Made by a program: the position numbers and the translations under genes
Assembly: GCF_030408775.1 (NCBI RefSeq)
Contig: NZ_CP047210.1
Coordinates: 744,001 to 808,000, forward strand
Reading direction: 5' to 3'
Source of the DNA: Corynebacterium fournieri
GTDB lineage: Bacteria > Actinomycetota > Actinomycetes > Mycobacteriales > Mycobacteriaceae
DNA length: 64,000 bases
Shown: piece by piece, positions 42,787-51,242 of the stretch
Numbering within the stretch: position 1 is the stretch's first letter
How the letters are laid out: each line of letters starts with the position of its first letter
The notes under the pieces: generated by a model
The model's input: only the letters and a program-made list of their open reading frames with translations
Told to the model about the DNA's origin: nothing
Databases searched by the model: none

Positions 42787-43494
42787 ATGGAGTCAATTGA
42801 ATGGGTGGAAAACTTCACTCGCCAAATGGGACGTGCTATCGACATTGCCCGCGAGAAACATTCCGACCAGTGGATATCCGACAAAACCCAGTTGCATGGG
42901 CATCCAATCTCTCGGACGGCCATCTCCGAATACCGTCGCGGAGTTCGCAAGACGATGCCGGTGACTGACTGGCTCGTCATCGCCGCAGCACTTGAGGTGC
43001 CGCCCGTCTCGCTTTTGTTCCCGGAGGTGCCTAACGGGCTCGTTACACTTCTCCCCAATCATCTGGAGGTCGCCGCGTTCGATGCGGTCGAATGGGTTAG
43101 CGGCGAGCGACAAACTGTGCCTGTTGGAGCCGACGTGCTCATTGGCATGGAGGATGGCGACCTGTTGGCGATGCATACGAAGATTGAATATCTCCAGGGG
43201 AGAGTTGAATACCCTGATCCCCAATTCGACTTAAGCGAAAACGATCCGTCGAAGCAGGTCAAGATTCTTAAACTCGCGCGCGAGGCGGCGGCACTGTCGG
43301 ATCGCCTGTCCGGACAACTTTCAGAATTGTGGGCAGCGTTGACTCAAGGACAAAACCGGATTGATGACCTAACTCCGCTGATAGAAACGCTCCAACGACA
43401 AATTGACAACTGCATGAGCCAAATCGCCGAATTAGGTGGGAACGTTGAAAAGCCCGATCCTGTTGAACTGAGCGATGGCGATGGCGAGGGGTAG
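42787..43494 (+). CDS. phage-type repressor with HTH and coiled coil
   Basis: A 235-residue regulator. The N-terminal third holds an HTH (PISRTAISEYRRGVRK with following PVTDWLVIAAALEVPP); the C-terminal third is a predicted coiled coil (from about 168, ALSDRLSGQLSELWAAL onward), useful for dimerisation or for being bound by a phage antirepressor. There is no LexA/CI peptidase motif. Start at ATG 42787, leaderless. It probably maintains the element silent, like Stl. Overlaps int by 20 nt. Confidence 0.72.
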   Translation: MESIEWVENFTRQMGRAIDIAREKHSDQWISDKTQLHGHPISRTAISEYRRGVRKTMPVTDWLVIAAALEVPPVSLLFPEVPNGLVTLLPNHLEVAAFDAVEWVSGERQTVPVGADVLIGMEDGDLLAMHTKIEYLQGRVEYPDPQFDLSENDPSKQVKILKLAREAAALSDRLSGQLSELWAALTQGQNRIDDLTPLIETLQRQIDNCMSQIAELGGNVEKPDPVELSDGDGEG

Positions 43495-44617
43495 GCCGGC
43501 GACGCCGCTCGGAACGTGGGGCGAGATCCACGTTAAGGAGTTAGCGAGCGGCAAGTTAGAAGCATCTACACGCCTTCGCCTATGGAACGGCGAAACGGTA
43601 CGCCTTCGAGCGCGGGGGAAGTCCGCTACCGCCGCTCAAAACAACCTCAAAGCACGATGCACTGAACGCTTAGGCACAACTGACACGCAAGACCTCACCA
43701 CTACGAGCACTGTGGGGCAATTGCTCGAATTCTGGCTCGACGGCAAAACCGATATCCGGCCGCAGTCACGCGACCGCTACCGCCGGATAATCGACCTCCA
43801 CCTTGAGCCGGCCTTCGGGAAACTGCGCATCCGAGAAGTCTCACCCGCGCTTCTCGATGCTTGGCTAAGGGGTCAAACGAGCGGTGTCGCAGCTACCTCA
43901 CGGACAGTTCTTTCCGGTGCTTTCAGTATGGCCGCCCGCTTCGGCCTGGTCGTGAGTAACCCGATGCTTGCAGTCGAGCCGGTGAATAGGCCGCGAAAAG
44001 AAGTTCGAGCTCTAACGCGGGACGAGATTCCACGTTTCCGGGCGGCGATCGCGAAGTCGGAAAACGAGACGCTTATCGACGTTGTCGATGTAGCGCTGGC
44101 GACCGGCCTACGGGCGGGGGAGCTGCTTGCACTCCGTTGGGAAGACCTTCACCTCGACGAAGCGAGTCCACGATTGGAAGTATCCGGCACGCTCGTTTAC
44201 TCGAAAGAGCTCGGGCACCGGCGGCAAGAAGAAGGCAAAACATCACAAGCGCGCCGGCCGGTGCAACTCTCCGAATCGTGCGCAACAACCCTCCGGCGAC
44301 GTCGCGAAAAATACGGGACGCTACCGATGGTGTTCCCGAGTGGCGCTGGAAGTTACGTATGGGAGAACAACTTCAACCGCTGGTTAAGAGAGTGGCGCGG
44401 CGAAGAATTCAAGTGGGTAACGATTCACTCTTTACGTAAAACGCTCGGGTCGCTGGTCTACGAAGAGCTCGGGCCACACCGGGCAGCCGAAGTGCTCGGA
44501 CACTCGAATTCGACCCTCACTGAAACGGTCTACGTTCAGCGCAATAGCGCGGGCGTAGCGATCGGCGACCTGGTCGACAACATGCTCGACGGTGTCCAAA
44601 AAATGTCCGAAAAATAA
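43475..44617 (+). CDS. int: tyrosine recombinase/integrase
   Basis: A 380-residue phage integrase. An AP2-like arm-binding N-terminus (1-70) and a SAM-like core-binding domain (about 75-165) precede the catalytic domain with Arg213 (TGLRAGE), His318-X2-Arg321 (HSLRK), His343 (LGHS) and nucleophile Tyr353. It integrates at the tRNA-Leu 3' end; attR is 110 bp downstream. Starts at ATG 43475 or 43481 inside the repressor gene, so expression is linked to it. Confidence 0.93.
   Translation: MAMARGRPATPLGTWGEIHVKELASGKLEASTRLRLWNGETVRLRARGKSATAAQNNLKARCTERLGTTDTQDLTTTSTVGQLLEFWLDGKTDIRPQSRDRYRRIIDLHLEPAFGKLRIREVSPALLDAWLRGQTSGVAATSRTVLSGAFSMAARFGLVVSNPMLAVEPVNRPRKEVRALTRDEIPRFRAAIAKSENETLIDVVDVALATGLRAGELLALRWEDLHLDEASPRLEVSGTLVYSKELGHRRQEEGKTSQARRPVQLSESCATTLRRRREKYGTLPMVFPSGAGSYVWENNFNRWLREWRGEEFKWVTIHSLRKTLGSLVYEELGPHRAAEVLGHSNSTLTETVYVQRNSAGVAIGDLVDNMLDGVQKMSEK
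44591..44608. repeat. putative integrase arm-type repeats near attR
   Basis: GGTGTCCAAAAAATGTCC followed by GAAAAA, within the last codons of int, matching the motif at 34709-34727. The 109 nt between int and attR show no gene. Confidence 0.45.
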
Positions 44618-44726
44618 GCGTCATAGCCCGGAATGAGTGGCACTGGTCGCAGTCGGTGGAGCTGGCGACCAGCGTAAACGGAACTAATCGGACTCCCTGC
44701 TATGGAACACTTGTTTCAATCAACAA

Positions 44727-44761
44727 CCGCCCAGTGTCGGTTCGAGCCCGACTGGGGGCAC
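44727..44761 (+). other. attR
   Basis: 35-bp copy of the tRNA-Leu 3' half (identical to 34629-34663), here followed by CACTA so that the discriminator A is followed by an encoded CCA. This is probably the original chromosomal 3' end of the tRNA gene. Confidence 0.88.
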
Positions 44762-44763
44762 CA

Positions 44764-45522
44764 CTACACGGCGGTGTAACCGCCGTCGACGAGGTGGTAG
44801 GAGCCGTTGACAAACGACGCGTCGCTTGAAAGCAAGAAGCTCACCATCGCCGCGACCTCTTCCGGCTCGCCCAGGCGGCCAGCAGGATGCTTATCGACGA
44901 GCGCCTGACGGACCTCACCCTGCGCCCTTTGAATCAGCGGCGTGTCGATGTATGCCGGACCCACGGAGTTGACCCGGATGCCGGTGGCGGCGTAGTCCGC
45001 GGCCAGCGACTTAGTCAGCCCCACCACGCCGTGCTTCGCGGCGGTATAGGCCTCGATGCCGCCGGCGCGTCCCACGGAGCCGTGGATGGAAGACATGTTC
45101 ACAATCGCGCACTGCTCCGCGTCGCCCTGCGCGAGGAATTGCTTGAGCTGGTAGTGGCAGCCGTAGGCCACGCCGGAGAGGTTGATAGAGATGACCTTGT
45201 CCCAATCGGCAAGATCCTTATCTGCCAGCGGGGTGTGATCGCCTACGCCCGCGTTGTTGACGGCGAGGTGGAGGGCACCGTAGGTGTCCACGGCGAACTT
45301 CACGGCCGCCTCGTTGTCCTCTTTGCTCGCCACGTCCTGGCGGAACGCGGCCGCCACACCACCATTCGCCTCGATCGCGGCCGCGACCTCTTTGGCGGCG
45401 TCCTCGTTGAGGTCGGCGACGACGACTTTCGCGCCTTCGCCGGCGAGACGCTCCGCGATAGCCTTGCCGATGCCGGAGGCGCCGCCGGTGACCAGCGCAA
45501 CCTTGTTGTCGAACTTGCCCAT
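44764..45522 (-). CDS. SDR family oxidoreductase
   Basis: A 252-residue classical SDR. TGGASGIG at about 13-20 binds NAD(P), NNAGVG follows near 89, the catalytic Ser lies in NMSSIHG and YTAAKHG carries the Tyr-X3-Lys. 3-hydroxyacyl, acetoin or sugar-alcohol oxidation are all possible for this group. ATG 45522 with GAAGGAC upstream is chosen. The gene ends 2 nt after attR, so before integration the tRNA gene directly faced it. Confidence 0.85.
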   Translation of the reverse strand: MGKFDNKVALVTGGASGIGKAIAERLAGEGAKVVVADLNEDAAKEVAAAIEANGGVAAAFRQDVASKEDNEAAVKFAVDTYGALHLAVNNAGVGDHTPLADKDLADWDKVISINLSGVAYGCHYQLKQFLAQGDAEQCAIVNMSSIHGSVGRAGGIEAYTAAKHGVVGLTKSLAADYAATGIRVNSVGPAYIDTPLIQRAQGEVRQALVDKHPAGRLGEPEEVAAMVSFLLSSDASFVNGSYHLVDGGYTAV

Positions 45523-45606
45523 GACTGCTTCATGTCCTTCCGTCGGGGAATAGGTGCAGCCAAAGTGTAAGCAGCCATCAACCGGCGCAGGGCCGGAATT
45601 GGGCAA

Positions 45607-45963
45607 CTACTTCTTCGCCGCGCCGAGCGCCGCTTTGATCAGCGGGATCTGCAGCGGCAGGCGCCCGATAGAGATGATCTGCTTCTGCCACGGTTCGTCG
45701 CGCCATTGCCACGCCATGTTGAAGTTGGCCGGCCACACTGCCGTCAAAAGGGCCGCGGCGAACTTGCCGCCAGCAGCCCGCGTTTTCGGGTTGGCCAGCA
45801 GGCCCGCGGCGGCGAGCTCCGCCACGCCGGAGACGTACGTGTAGGTGCGAGCGTCGCCGGGCAGGGCGTCGGGCACGATGCCGTCGAAAGGCTCGGGCTT
45901 TGCAAAGTGGAGCACGCCCGCGCCAGCGAACAGGGGGATGAGAAATTTCTGAAACTTGGTCAC
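45607..45963 (-). CDS. DoxX family membrane protein
   Basis: A 118-residue small membrane protein with three or four hydrophobic segments, including LIPLFAGAGVLHF at the N-terminus and VSGVAELAAAGLLANPKTR in the middle, typical of short DoxX-like proteins. Function unproven; relatives associate with oxidative stress. GTG 45963 has TACCCT 7 nt upstream and no ribosome binding site. A piece of this gene is duplicated at 32197-32307. Confidence 0.78.
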   Translation of the reverse strand: MTKFQKFLIPLFAGAGVLHFAKPEPFDGIVPDALPGDARTYTYVSGVAELAAAGLLANPKTRAAGGKFAAALLTAVWPANFNMAWQWRDEPWQKQIISIGRLPLQIPLIKAALGAAKK

Positions 45964-45980
45964 CCCGCCGAGGGTACGCC

Positions 45981-46835
45981 TCACACTGCCAGCGACACCT
46001 GGTCGGCGACGAAGTCGGAGCCGCCGCGCGAGGGGTGGAAGACCATGTTGTAGTTGGCGGTTGTGGTGTCGATCAGCCCCGCCACCCAGCGCTCGCCGTC
46101 CTTGGCGCAGGTGCTGTGGCCGGTGGACTTTGCGTTGACGTCTAAAAATGACGCACCGATCTGCCCGGCCGCCTCCCGTTGGTTGTCGCGGTGATGCCGC
46201 TCCCATCCGTTGATCGTGGGCGCAGGCATGCCGAGGGGGAGGTTGGGCACCACGTTGATCGCGCAGAGTCTCGCGTCGCCGCCGGTGATCGAGAGCATGC
46301 CGGGGACGACGATTGTCGCGCCCGGCGCGACAGCGCGCACCTTCGCGGCGGCGGCGCGCATGTTGGAGAGGTACTGCTCGCGCACGCGGGCGGCGTCGTA
46401 GCGTGTGCCGGGCGCATCCAGTAGCGGCCGCCAGTGGTCGTTGAACCCCGCGTCGAGCGTGACTGCGCGCGTGCCGCGGTTGAGCGCGCCGGTGCGGATC
46501 GCCTCGTCGATGCGGCCCAGCTGCTCTGCGGAGGTGATGCCTGCGCAGGACCAGTCTTCAACCGCCGCGCCGGTGCGGGCGCGTAGTTGGCTGGGCCAGT
46601 TGTCCGGGCCTTGCAGGCAGCCGGATTGGCTGGGGTAGGCGTCGAGGACCCGCGCCGACGACGTGCTTGAGCCGTGAGTCAGTCGCAGCACGGTGTTGAG
46701 GTATTGGTCCGGGTTGGCGGCGAAGGAATCTCCGAAGACCACGACGTTGCCCGCGGGGTTCGCGGCGGCGGGAGACGCGACTGCGCCAAGGGCAACCGCG
46801 GCGGCCAGAATGACGTTACGGATCTGCGCTTTCAC
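45981..46835 (-). CDS. secreted SGNH/GDSL hydrolase
   Basis: A 284-residue secreted lipase/esterase with a signal peptide cleaved near ASPAAA-NP (about 25). Block I is VVFGDSFAANP with the catalytic Ser, block III LDAGFNDHW, and the Asp/His pair is likely in the C-terminal FHPSRGGSD. Mature cysteines (SGCL, WSCAG, LCAI, STCAK) suggest two disulfides. Similar proteins act on cell-envelope lipids. GTG 46835 has TAGGCT 7 nt upstream, inside the end of the photolyase gene. Confidence 0.87.
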   Translation of the reverse strand: MKAQIRNVILAAAVALGAVASPAAANPAGNVVVFGDSFAANPDQYLNTVLRLTHGSSTSSARVLDAYPSQSGCLQGPDNWPSQLRARTGAAVEDWSCAGITSAEQLGRIDEAIRTGALNRGTRAVTLDAGFNDHWRPLLDAPGTRYDAARVREQYLSNMRAAAAKVRAVAPGATIVVPGMLSITGGDARLCAINVVPNLPLGMPAPTINGWERHHRDNQREAAGQIGASFLDVNAKSTGHSTCAKDGERWVAGLIDTTTANYNMVFHPSRGGSDFVADQVSLAV

Positions 46836-46845
46836 AGCGCCGAGC

Positions 46846-48216
46846 CTACTTGTCGTTTTTGATGTCGTCGTAGGCGAGAAGCGCAGTTTTGCGTGACGCT
46901 TTGATATCCACCATCGGCTCCGGGTAGCCGGGAAGCAGCGCCTGCGGCGCCCACCGCGAAACATACGCGCCGGAGGGGTCGAACTTCTCCTGCTGGGTTA
47001 GCGGGTTGAAGACGCGGAAGTACGGTGCGGCATCGTCACCCGAGCCTGCCACCCACTGCCAGTTGAACGGGTTGGAGGCGGCGTCCGCGTCCACCAGGGT
47101 GTCCCAGAACCACTCCTCGCCGTGGCGCCAGTGGATGCCCAGGTTCTTTGTCAGCCAGGATCCGGCGACCATGCGCACCCGGTTATGCATGGTGCCGGTT
47201 TCCCAAAGCTCGCGCATGCCGGCGTCCACCAGCGGCACGCCGGTCTCGCCGCGTTGCCATTGCGCCAGCTGGCTCAGGTGTTGCGCGGCTTCGGGGTCCG
47301 GTTCCATAGCGGGATCCGCAAACGCCTGCGCGTGCTTCCACGGTGCTGCGTTGCCGCTCCACGCCCACTCGAACCGGTCGAATTGGCTGCGCACGTTGTG
47401 CACCGCCAGGTCTGGCAGGTGGTAGAAGCGGTGCCAGGCGAACTCCCGCCACGCCACCTGGCGCAGAAACGCCCACGCATGAGGCGCGGCCGCCGGGTGC
47501 TCGTCGGCAAAGGCGGCCGTTTCCGCCCACACGTAGCCGGGGGAGAGCTCGCCGAACCGCAGGTGGGCGCTAAGCCGGGAGGTCGCGCCGGGACGCAAGT
47601 CGTTGTTGTCGTAGCCGTGGCCGTCGGCCAGCCCCTCCAAAAACGCGTGGAAACGGGCGAGCGCGGCGTCTTCTCCCGGTATGTTGTGCTGTGCCAGACC
47701 GTTCGCCCAGACGGGGGAGTCCGGGACCGCAAGCGGCGTGCCGCCGGGCAGGGTGGGTGCTGCCGTCGGTTGTGGCGGGTGCGCGATCAGGTGCTGCTGC
47801 AGCGCCTTGTAAAAGGGGGTGAACACCCGGTAGGGCGTGCCAGCGCCGGAGTTGATTTCCCACGGCTCCGCGAGTAAGAAACCGGGAAATGTCCGCGCCC
47901 CTGTCGCAGACTTGACCTCCGCGTCGAGCTCGGGCGCGTCGTAGCGGCGGTTCCACGCCACCTCCGCGCCGAGTTCGCGGGCCAGGCGGGGGACAATCTC
48001 GCGCGGATCGCCGGTTTTGCGGATCAACGGCACCTTCGTGCTCAGCTCGGCTGCGCTGCGGTCGCGCCACCAGGCGGCAGCGCGTCCGAGGGGGCGGGGG
48101 CCGGAGGTGTCGTCGATAAGCAGCCCTGTGACTTCGCCGCGCGATGCGGCCCATGAAAGCGCGGGGTTGTCAGCGACGCGAAGATCGTCACGGAACCAAA
48201 CAAGGGTGGTGGGCAC
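46846..48216 (-). CDS. phrB: deoxyribodipyrimidine photolyase (cryptochrome/photolyase family)
   Basis: A 456-residue flavoprotein that splits cyclobutane pyrimidine dimers using blue light. N-terminal antenna-domain motif [17 protein letters not shown]-terminal FAD domain with [43 protein letters not shown] and NWQWVAGSG, the tryptophan-rich flavin pocket. Class I CPD photolyase length. GTG 48216 follows GGGAGG. Divergent from luxS. Confidence 0.92.
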   Translation of the reverse strand: MPTTLVWFRDDLRVADNPALSWAASRGEVTGLLIDDTSGPRPLGRAAAWWRDRSAAELSTKVPLIRKTGDPREIVPRLARELGAEVAWNRRYDAPELDAEVKSATGARTFPGFLLAEPWEINSGAGTPYRVFTPFYKALQQHLIAHPPQPTAAPTLPGGTPLAVPDSPVWANGLAQHNIPGEDAALARFHAFLEGLADGHGYDNNDLRPGATSRLSAHLRFGELSPGYVWAETAAFADEHPAAAPHAWAFLRQVAWREFAWHRFYHLPDLAVHNVRSQFDRFEWAWSGNAAPWKHAQAFADPAMEPDPEAAQHLSQLAQWQRGETGVPLVDAGMRELWETGTMHNRVRMVAGSWLTKNLGIHWRHGEEWFWDTLVDADAASNPFNWQWVAGSGDDAAPYFRVFNPLTQQEKFDPSGAYVSRWAPQALLPGYPEPMVDIKASRKTALLAYDDIKNDK

Positions 48217-48245
48217 TTCAGCCTCCCTTCAGTACAGTCGAGACC

Positions 48246-48710
48246 ATGACTGATCGCATGAATGTGGAATCTTTCAACCTCGACCACACCAAGGTAGCCG
48301 CCCCCTTCATCCGCCTCGCAGACCGCAAGGAGCTGCCGGCCGGGGACACGCTGGTCAAGTACGACATCCGCTTCAAGCAGCCCAACGTCGAGCACCTGGA
48401 AATGCCCGCGGTGCACTCCTTGGAGCACATGTTTGCCGAGCACGCCCGCAACCACGCCGACAACGTGATCGACTTCGGCCCGATGGGCTGCCAGACCGGC
48501 TTCTACCTCATGCTCTCCGGCGACCCTGCTGAGGCCGAGGTGGCGGAGCTGGTGGAAAAGACGCTCACCGACATCACCACTGCGGATGAAGTGCCTGCTG
48601 CCAACGAGAAGCAGTGCGGGTGGGGCGCAAGCCACGACCTGGAGGCCGCCAAGCGCGAGGCCCAGGCGTTTTTGGACAAGCGCGACGAGTGGGGCGTCGT
48701 CTACAAGTAG
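48246..48710 (+). CDS. luxS: S-ribosylhomocysteine lyase
   Basis: A 154-residue LuxS converting S-ribosylhomocysteine to homocysteine and DPD, the precursor of autoinducer 2. Metal ligands are His57 and His61 in HSLEH and Cys124 in KQCGWG; Cys82 in [10 protein letters not shown] is the catalytic thiol. TACAGT (48233-48238) lies 7 nt before ATG 48246, a leaderless start. It is a single-gene unit; whether it serves signalling or only methyl-cycle detoxification cannot be told. Confidence 0.96.
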   Translation: MTDRMNVESFNLDHTKVAAPFIRLADRKELPAGDTLVKYDIRFKQPNVEHLEMPAVHSLEHMFAEHARNHADNVIDFGPMGCQTGFYLMLSGDPAEAEVAELVEKTLTDITTADEVPAANEKQCGWGASHDLEAAKREAQAFLDKRDEWGVVYK

Positions 48711-48716
48711 GCAGTG

Positions 48717-49643
48717 TTACGTGGACGGGTCCAACACCCGCAGCTTGAGCGGCGCGCTCTGCAGGCGGTAGGCGCCCGGCGCCGCGTCGAACACTGCGAG
48801 CAGTTCGTGCGCGAGCGCCTCGGGGGAGGCGACGACGATGTGGTCGTCCGCCAGATCTGTTGTGGGGGACTCGGGATCGAACAGCAGCCACGTGTCACCG
48901 TTGAGCAGGGCGAACGTCCGCCCGTGCAAGAGACGGTGGCGCGCCGCGCGGATGACTGCGCGCGCCGCAGCGGGGTCGAGGTCTACTCTCCCCGAAGCAT
49001 CAACGTCGAGGTAGCGGGCGTGCATCGCGCCTATCGACGCACCTTCGGCCCCCACCACCCGGTCCAAATACGCCCGATCCCGCGGGTCGGCGCTCAAGGG
49101 TTCGCGCCGGGTTGAGGTGATGCCCAGCGGCACCCGGTTGCAGGCCAGCTCCGCAAACTTTGCGGGGTCCCAGGACAGCATCCGCTCCAGGTCGTCGCCC
49201 GCGAGACCAACCGCGTAAGTGAAGCGAATCAGGCCGGTCGGCCCATCGACCACGCCGAGCACCGGGTCGGTGACAAAGACAAAGCCGGTCAGTGTTCCGC
49301 GGGGAGTGTCCAGGCACAAGTAGTGGCCGGGCTCGATCTCCTCGCGCGCGGCCCTGGCCAGCAGGTCGGCGGGCCACTGCTCCGGCAGCGCAGGAGAGCC
49401 CGGCAGGCGCAGCGTGAGCTCGGTCTGCGTGCCGGCGGAAGGCTGCGAGGAGTCCACCCTGGATTTGCCGTACGTGCAGTACAACACGTGGTGCACAGGC
49501 TGCGAGAGCACGTAGGCGTGGACCTCTACATGCCGGTAGGAAAACACGTACGGGTCCGTGCCGCCGGCCGTGCTGGCGATGCGGCTGCGCACCACGTCCC
49601 CGCCGGTGCGGGGGCCGCGCCGGGCGTTGTTGAACACTCCCAT
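48717..49643 (-). CDS. suppressor-of-fused (SUFU) domain protein
   Basis: A 308-residue cytosolic protein. The order VHAYVLSQPVHHVLYCTYG, ELTLRLPGSPALPEQWPADLL, PGHYLCLDTPRG, FVFVTDPVLGVVDGPTG and FTYAVGLAGDDLERML matches bacterial SUFU-domain proteins, often immunity proteins or of unknown role. A C-terminal extension (about 200-308) is not recognised. TAGTGT is 7 nt before ATG 49643. Convergent with luxS, 6 nt apart. Confidence 0.72.
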   Translation of the reverse strand: MGVFNNARRGPRTGGDVVRSRIASTAGGTDPYVFSYRHVEVHAYVLSQPVHHVLYCTYGKSRVDSSQPSAGTQTELTLRLPGSPALPEQWPADLLARAAREEIEPGHYLCLDTPRGTLTGFVFVTDPVLGVVDGPTGLIRFTYAVGLAGDDLERMLSWDPAKFAELACNRVPLGITSTRREPLSADPRDRAYLDRVVGAEGASIGAMHARYLDVDASGRVDLDPAAARAVIRAARHRLLHGRTFALLNGDTWLLFDPESPTTDLADDHIVVASPEALAHELLAVFDAAPGAYRLQSAPLKLRVLDPST

Positions 49644-49805
49644 GCAGACCACACTATCGCCCGGTGCCGGGCAGCAACTCTGGCGCGGGAACCTTTTTGG
49701 TATGTGTGGCGTTGTACACAATGAACACCATGAACACTGTGGACCTTGGTCCGAGATCAGGTCCGAAATGAAACTACGAAACTTTGTGGAAAGGAGTCGT
49801 GCGAC

Positions 49806-50615
49806 GTGAGAAGCACTAACCCCGTTCTGCGCAACCTTCCTGAGAAGGTGGCCAACAACGGTTACGAGGGCGGCCAGACCGCCACGCTGCCGGGGCGCGC
49901 GCCCGAGATCGATCGAAACCGCCCGATGACGGTGGACGATGTGGTGACCAAGACCAGCATCACCCTGGGCGTCATCGTTGCGTTTGCGGCGGTGAACTTC
50001 GTTATCTTCCTGTCCGGCAACGTGGGCCTGGGCAGCATCCTCACCTTTGTCGGCGCCATCGGCGGATTCATCACCACCTTGGTGCACGCCTTCCGCCGCG
50101 AGTTCGGCTCCAAGACGGTGACGCTGATCTACGCCGCGTTCGAGGGCTTGTTCCTCGGCGGCTTTTCCCTCGTGGTCTCCGGCTGGTTCACGGCAGGCGG
50201 TGCGGACGCGGGGCTGATGATTTTCCAGGCGATCCTGGGCACCATCGGCGTGTTCATTGGCATGCTCGTGATATACCGCCGCGGCGCAATCCGCGTGACA
50301 CCGCGGTTTAACCGCATCCTGACCGGCCTCATTTTCGGCGTGGCCATCATGGCGCTCGGAAACCTGCTGCTGGCCGTGTTCACCGGCGTTTCCCCGCTGC
50401 GCGACGGTGGCACGATGTCCATCATCTTCGGCGTGGTCTGCATCGTGCTGGCAGCTCTGTCCTTCCTGCAGGACTTCGACTTGGCTGACAAGCTCGTGCG
50501 CACCGGCGCACCGGAGAATGCGGCCTGGGGCGTCGCCCTCGGCCTGGCTGTGACCCTGGTGTGGCTCTACACCGAGATTCTGCGCCTGCTGTCGTACTTC
50601 TCCGACGACCGCTAG
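49806..50615 (+). CDS. Bax inhibitor-1/YccA-like membrane protein
   Basis: A 269-residue protein with seven membrane helices after a 45-residue cytoplasmic tail (NRPMTVDDVVTKTS). The pattern AFEGLFLGGFS near helix 3 and the C-terminal AWGVALGLAVTLVWLYTEILRLL fit the BI-1/YccA-like family (actinobacterial TMBIM type), with an acidic Asp pair (FLQDFD) as in calcium-leak channels. GTG 49806 follows AAGGAG by about 10 nt. A promoter probably lies in the 162-nt gap (TACACAAT at 49715-49722). Confidence 0.85.
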   Translation: MRSTNPVLRNLPEKVANNGYEGGQTATLPGRAPEIDRNRPMTVDDVVTKTSITLGVIVAFAAVNFVIFLSGNVGLGSILTFVGAIGGFITTLVHAFRREFGSKTVTLIYAAFEGLFLGGFSLVVSGWFTAGGADAGLMIFQAILGTIGVFIGMLVIYRRGAIRVTPRFNRILTGLIFGVAIMALGNLLLAVFTGVSPLRDGGTMSIIFGVVCIVLAALSFLQDFDLADKLVRTGAPENAAWGVALGLAVTLVWLYTEILRLLSYFSDDR

Positions 50616-50633
50616 AGAAGCTACAACGACGAC

Positions 50634-50671
50634 AAAAGCGCCGCCCCCGAACCGTCAGGGGCGGCGCTTTT
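50634..50671. terminator. bidirectional terminator
   Basis: A 14-bp stem AAAAGCGCCGCCCC/GGGGCGGCGCTTTT with a 10-nt loop. A-run on one side and T-run on the other make it functional for both convergent genes. Confidence 0.92.
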
Positions 50672-50683
50672 GGCGTGTGCCGT

Positions 50684-51199
50684 TTAGTAGTTGTTGTCCG
50701 GCACGACCGGCTGGCCGTTGACGCTCACCGTGGTGAAGACGAGCTGGCCGTCGATGTTCTCCGGGTTGCCGAGCACAACCTTGACGTCCTCCTCGCGGTT
50801 GTCCGGGGAAACCACGACGCGGGTGGCGGTGCCCTCTGCAATATCCTCGTTCCACTGATCCCAGACGATGTTCTCGAGGTAATCGTCCTGGTTCTGGCAG
50901 TCCACCGTCAGACGGTCCGGGCGCACCAGGCCGGTGGCACCGCAGTTGTTGAAGACCGGGGCGCCGGCTGCCGCCGGAGACGAGGTTGCCTGCTCCTGAG
51001 CCTGGCGCGCCTCGGTGACGTTGGTTGCCTTCGCGGAGGTGGTCGCGCCGGCGCCCTTCAGGGAGGTCGGATCCTGGCTGGTGGCGGTGTCGATCTTCTC
51101 AGCGGAGTCGTTCTGGTGCGGCGGGGTGCAGCCTGCCAGTGCAAGGGCCGCCAGGGCGGCGACGCCGGCTACAGCTTTGCGGGAAGAGGTGGCAATCAC
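50684..51199 (-). CDS. lipoprotein of unknown function
   Basis: A 171-residue lipoprotein; the signal ends in LALAGC (Cys at about 24). A Thr/Ser/Ala-rich spacer of about 55 residues leads to a small beta domain with NNCGATGL and VDCQNQDD (a probable disulfide). GTG 51199 is used because AGAAGGA precedes it and the signal peptide starts there. Family not recognised. It lies 43 nt downstream of greA. Confidence 0.7.
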   Translation of the reverse strand: MIATSSRKAVAGVAALAALALAGCTPPHQNDSAEKIDTATSQDPTSLKGAGATTSAKATNVTEARQAQEQATSSPAAAGAPVFNNCGATGLVRPDRLTVDCQNQDDYLENIVWDQWNEDIAEGTATRVVVSPDNREEDVKVVLGNPENIDGQLVFTTVSVNGQPVVPDNNY

Positions 51200-51242
51200 A
51201 GGAATGGTCCTTCTGTTTGAGAAAAGAAAAGGGGGGTATTGG

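Larger units (their letters stand above)
34629..44761. mobile_element. capsid-forming phage satellite (PICI-like) in tRNA-Leu
   Basis: A 10.1-kb element bounded by 35-bp direct repeats. Int and an Stl/CI-like repressor point right; an excisionase and all other genes point left, the layout of phage-inducible chromosomal islands. It has a P4-type primase/helicase with an adjacent iteron-like array, a WhiB-like regulator, and a capsid module (protease, 92-aa protein, major capsid, cement, scaffold-like). I recognise no terminase, portal, tail, holin or lysin gene, and all frames look intact. A capsid-forming satellite depending on a helper phage is the best reading; a trimmed prophage is the alternative. 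Confidence 0.8.

Noticed and set aside
34629-44761. Element considered a gene transfer agent or complete prophage
   Set aside because: It has an integrase, att repeats and replication genes, unlike a GTA, and lacks tail, portal, terminase and lysis genes expected of a prophage.
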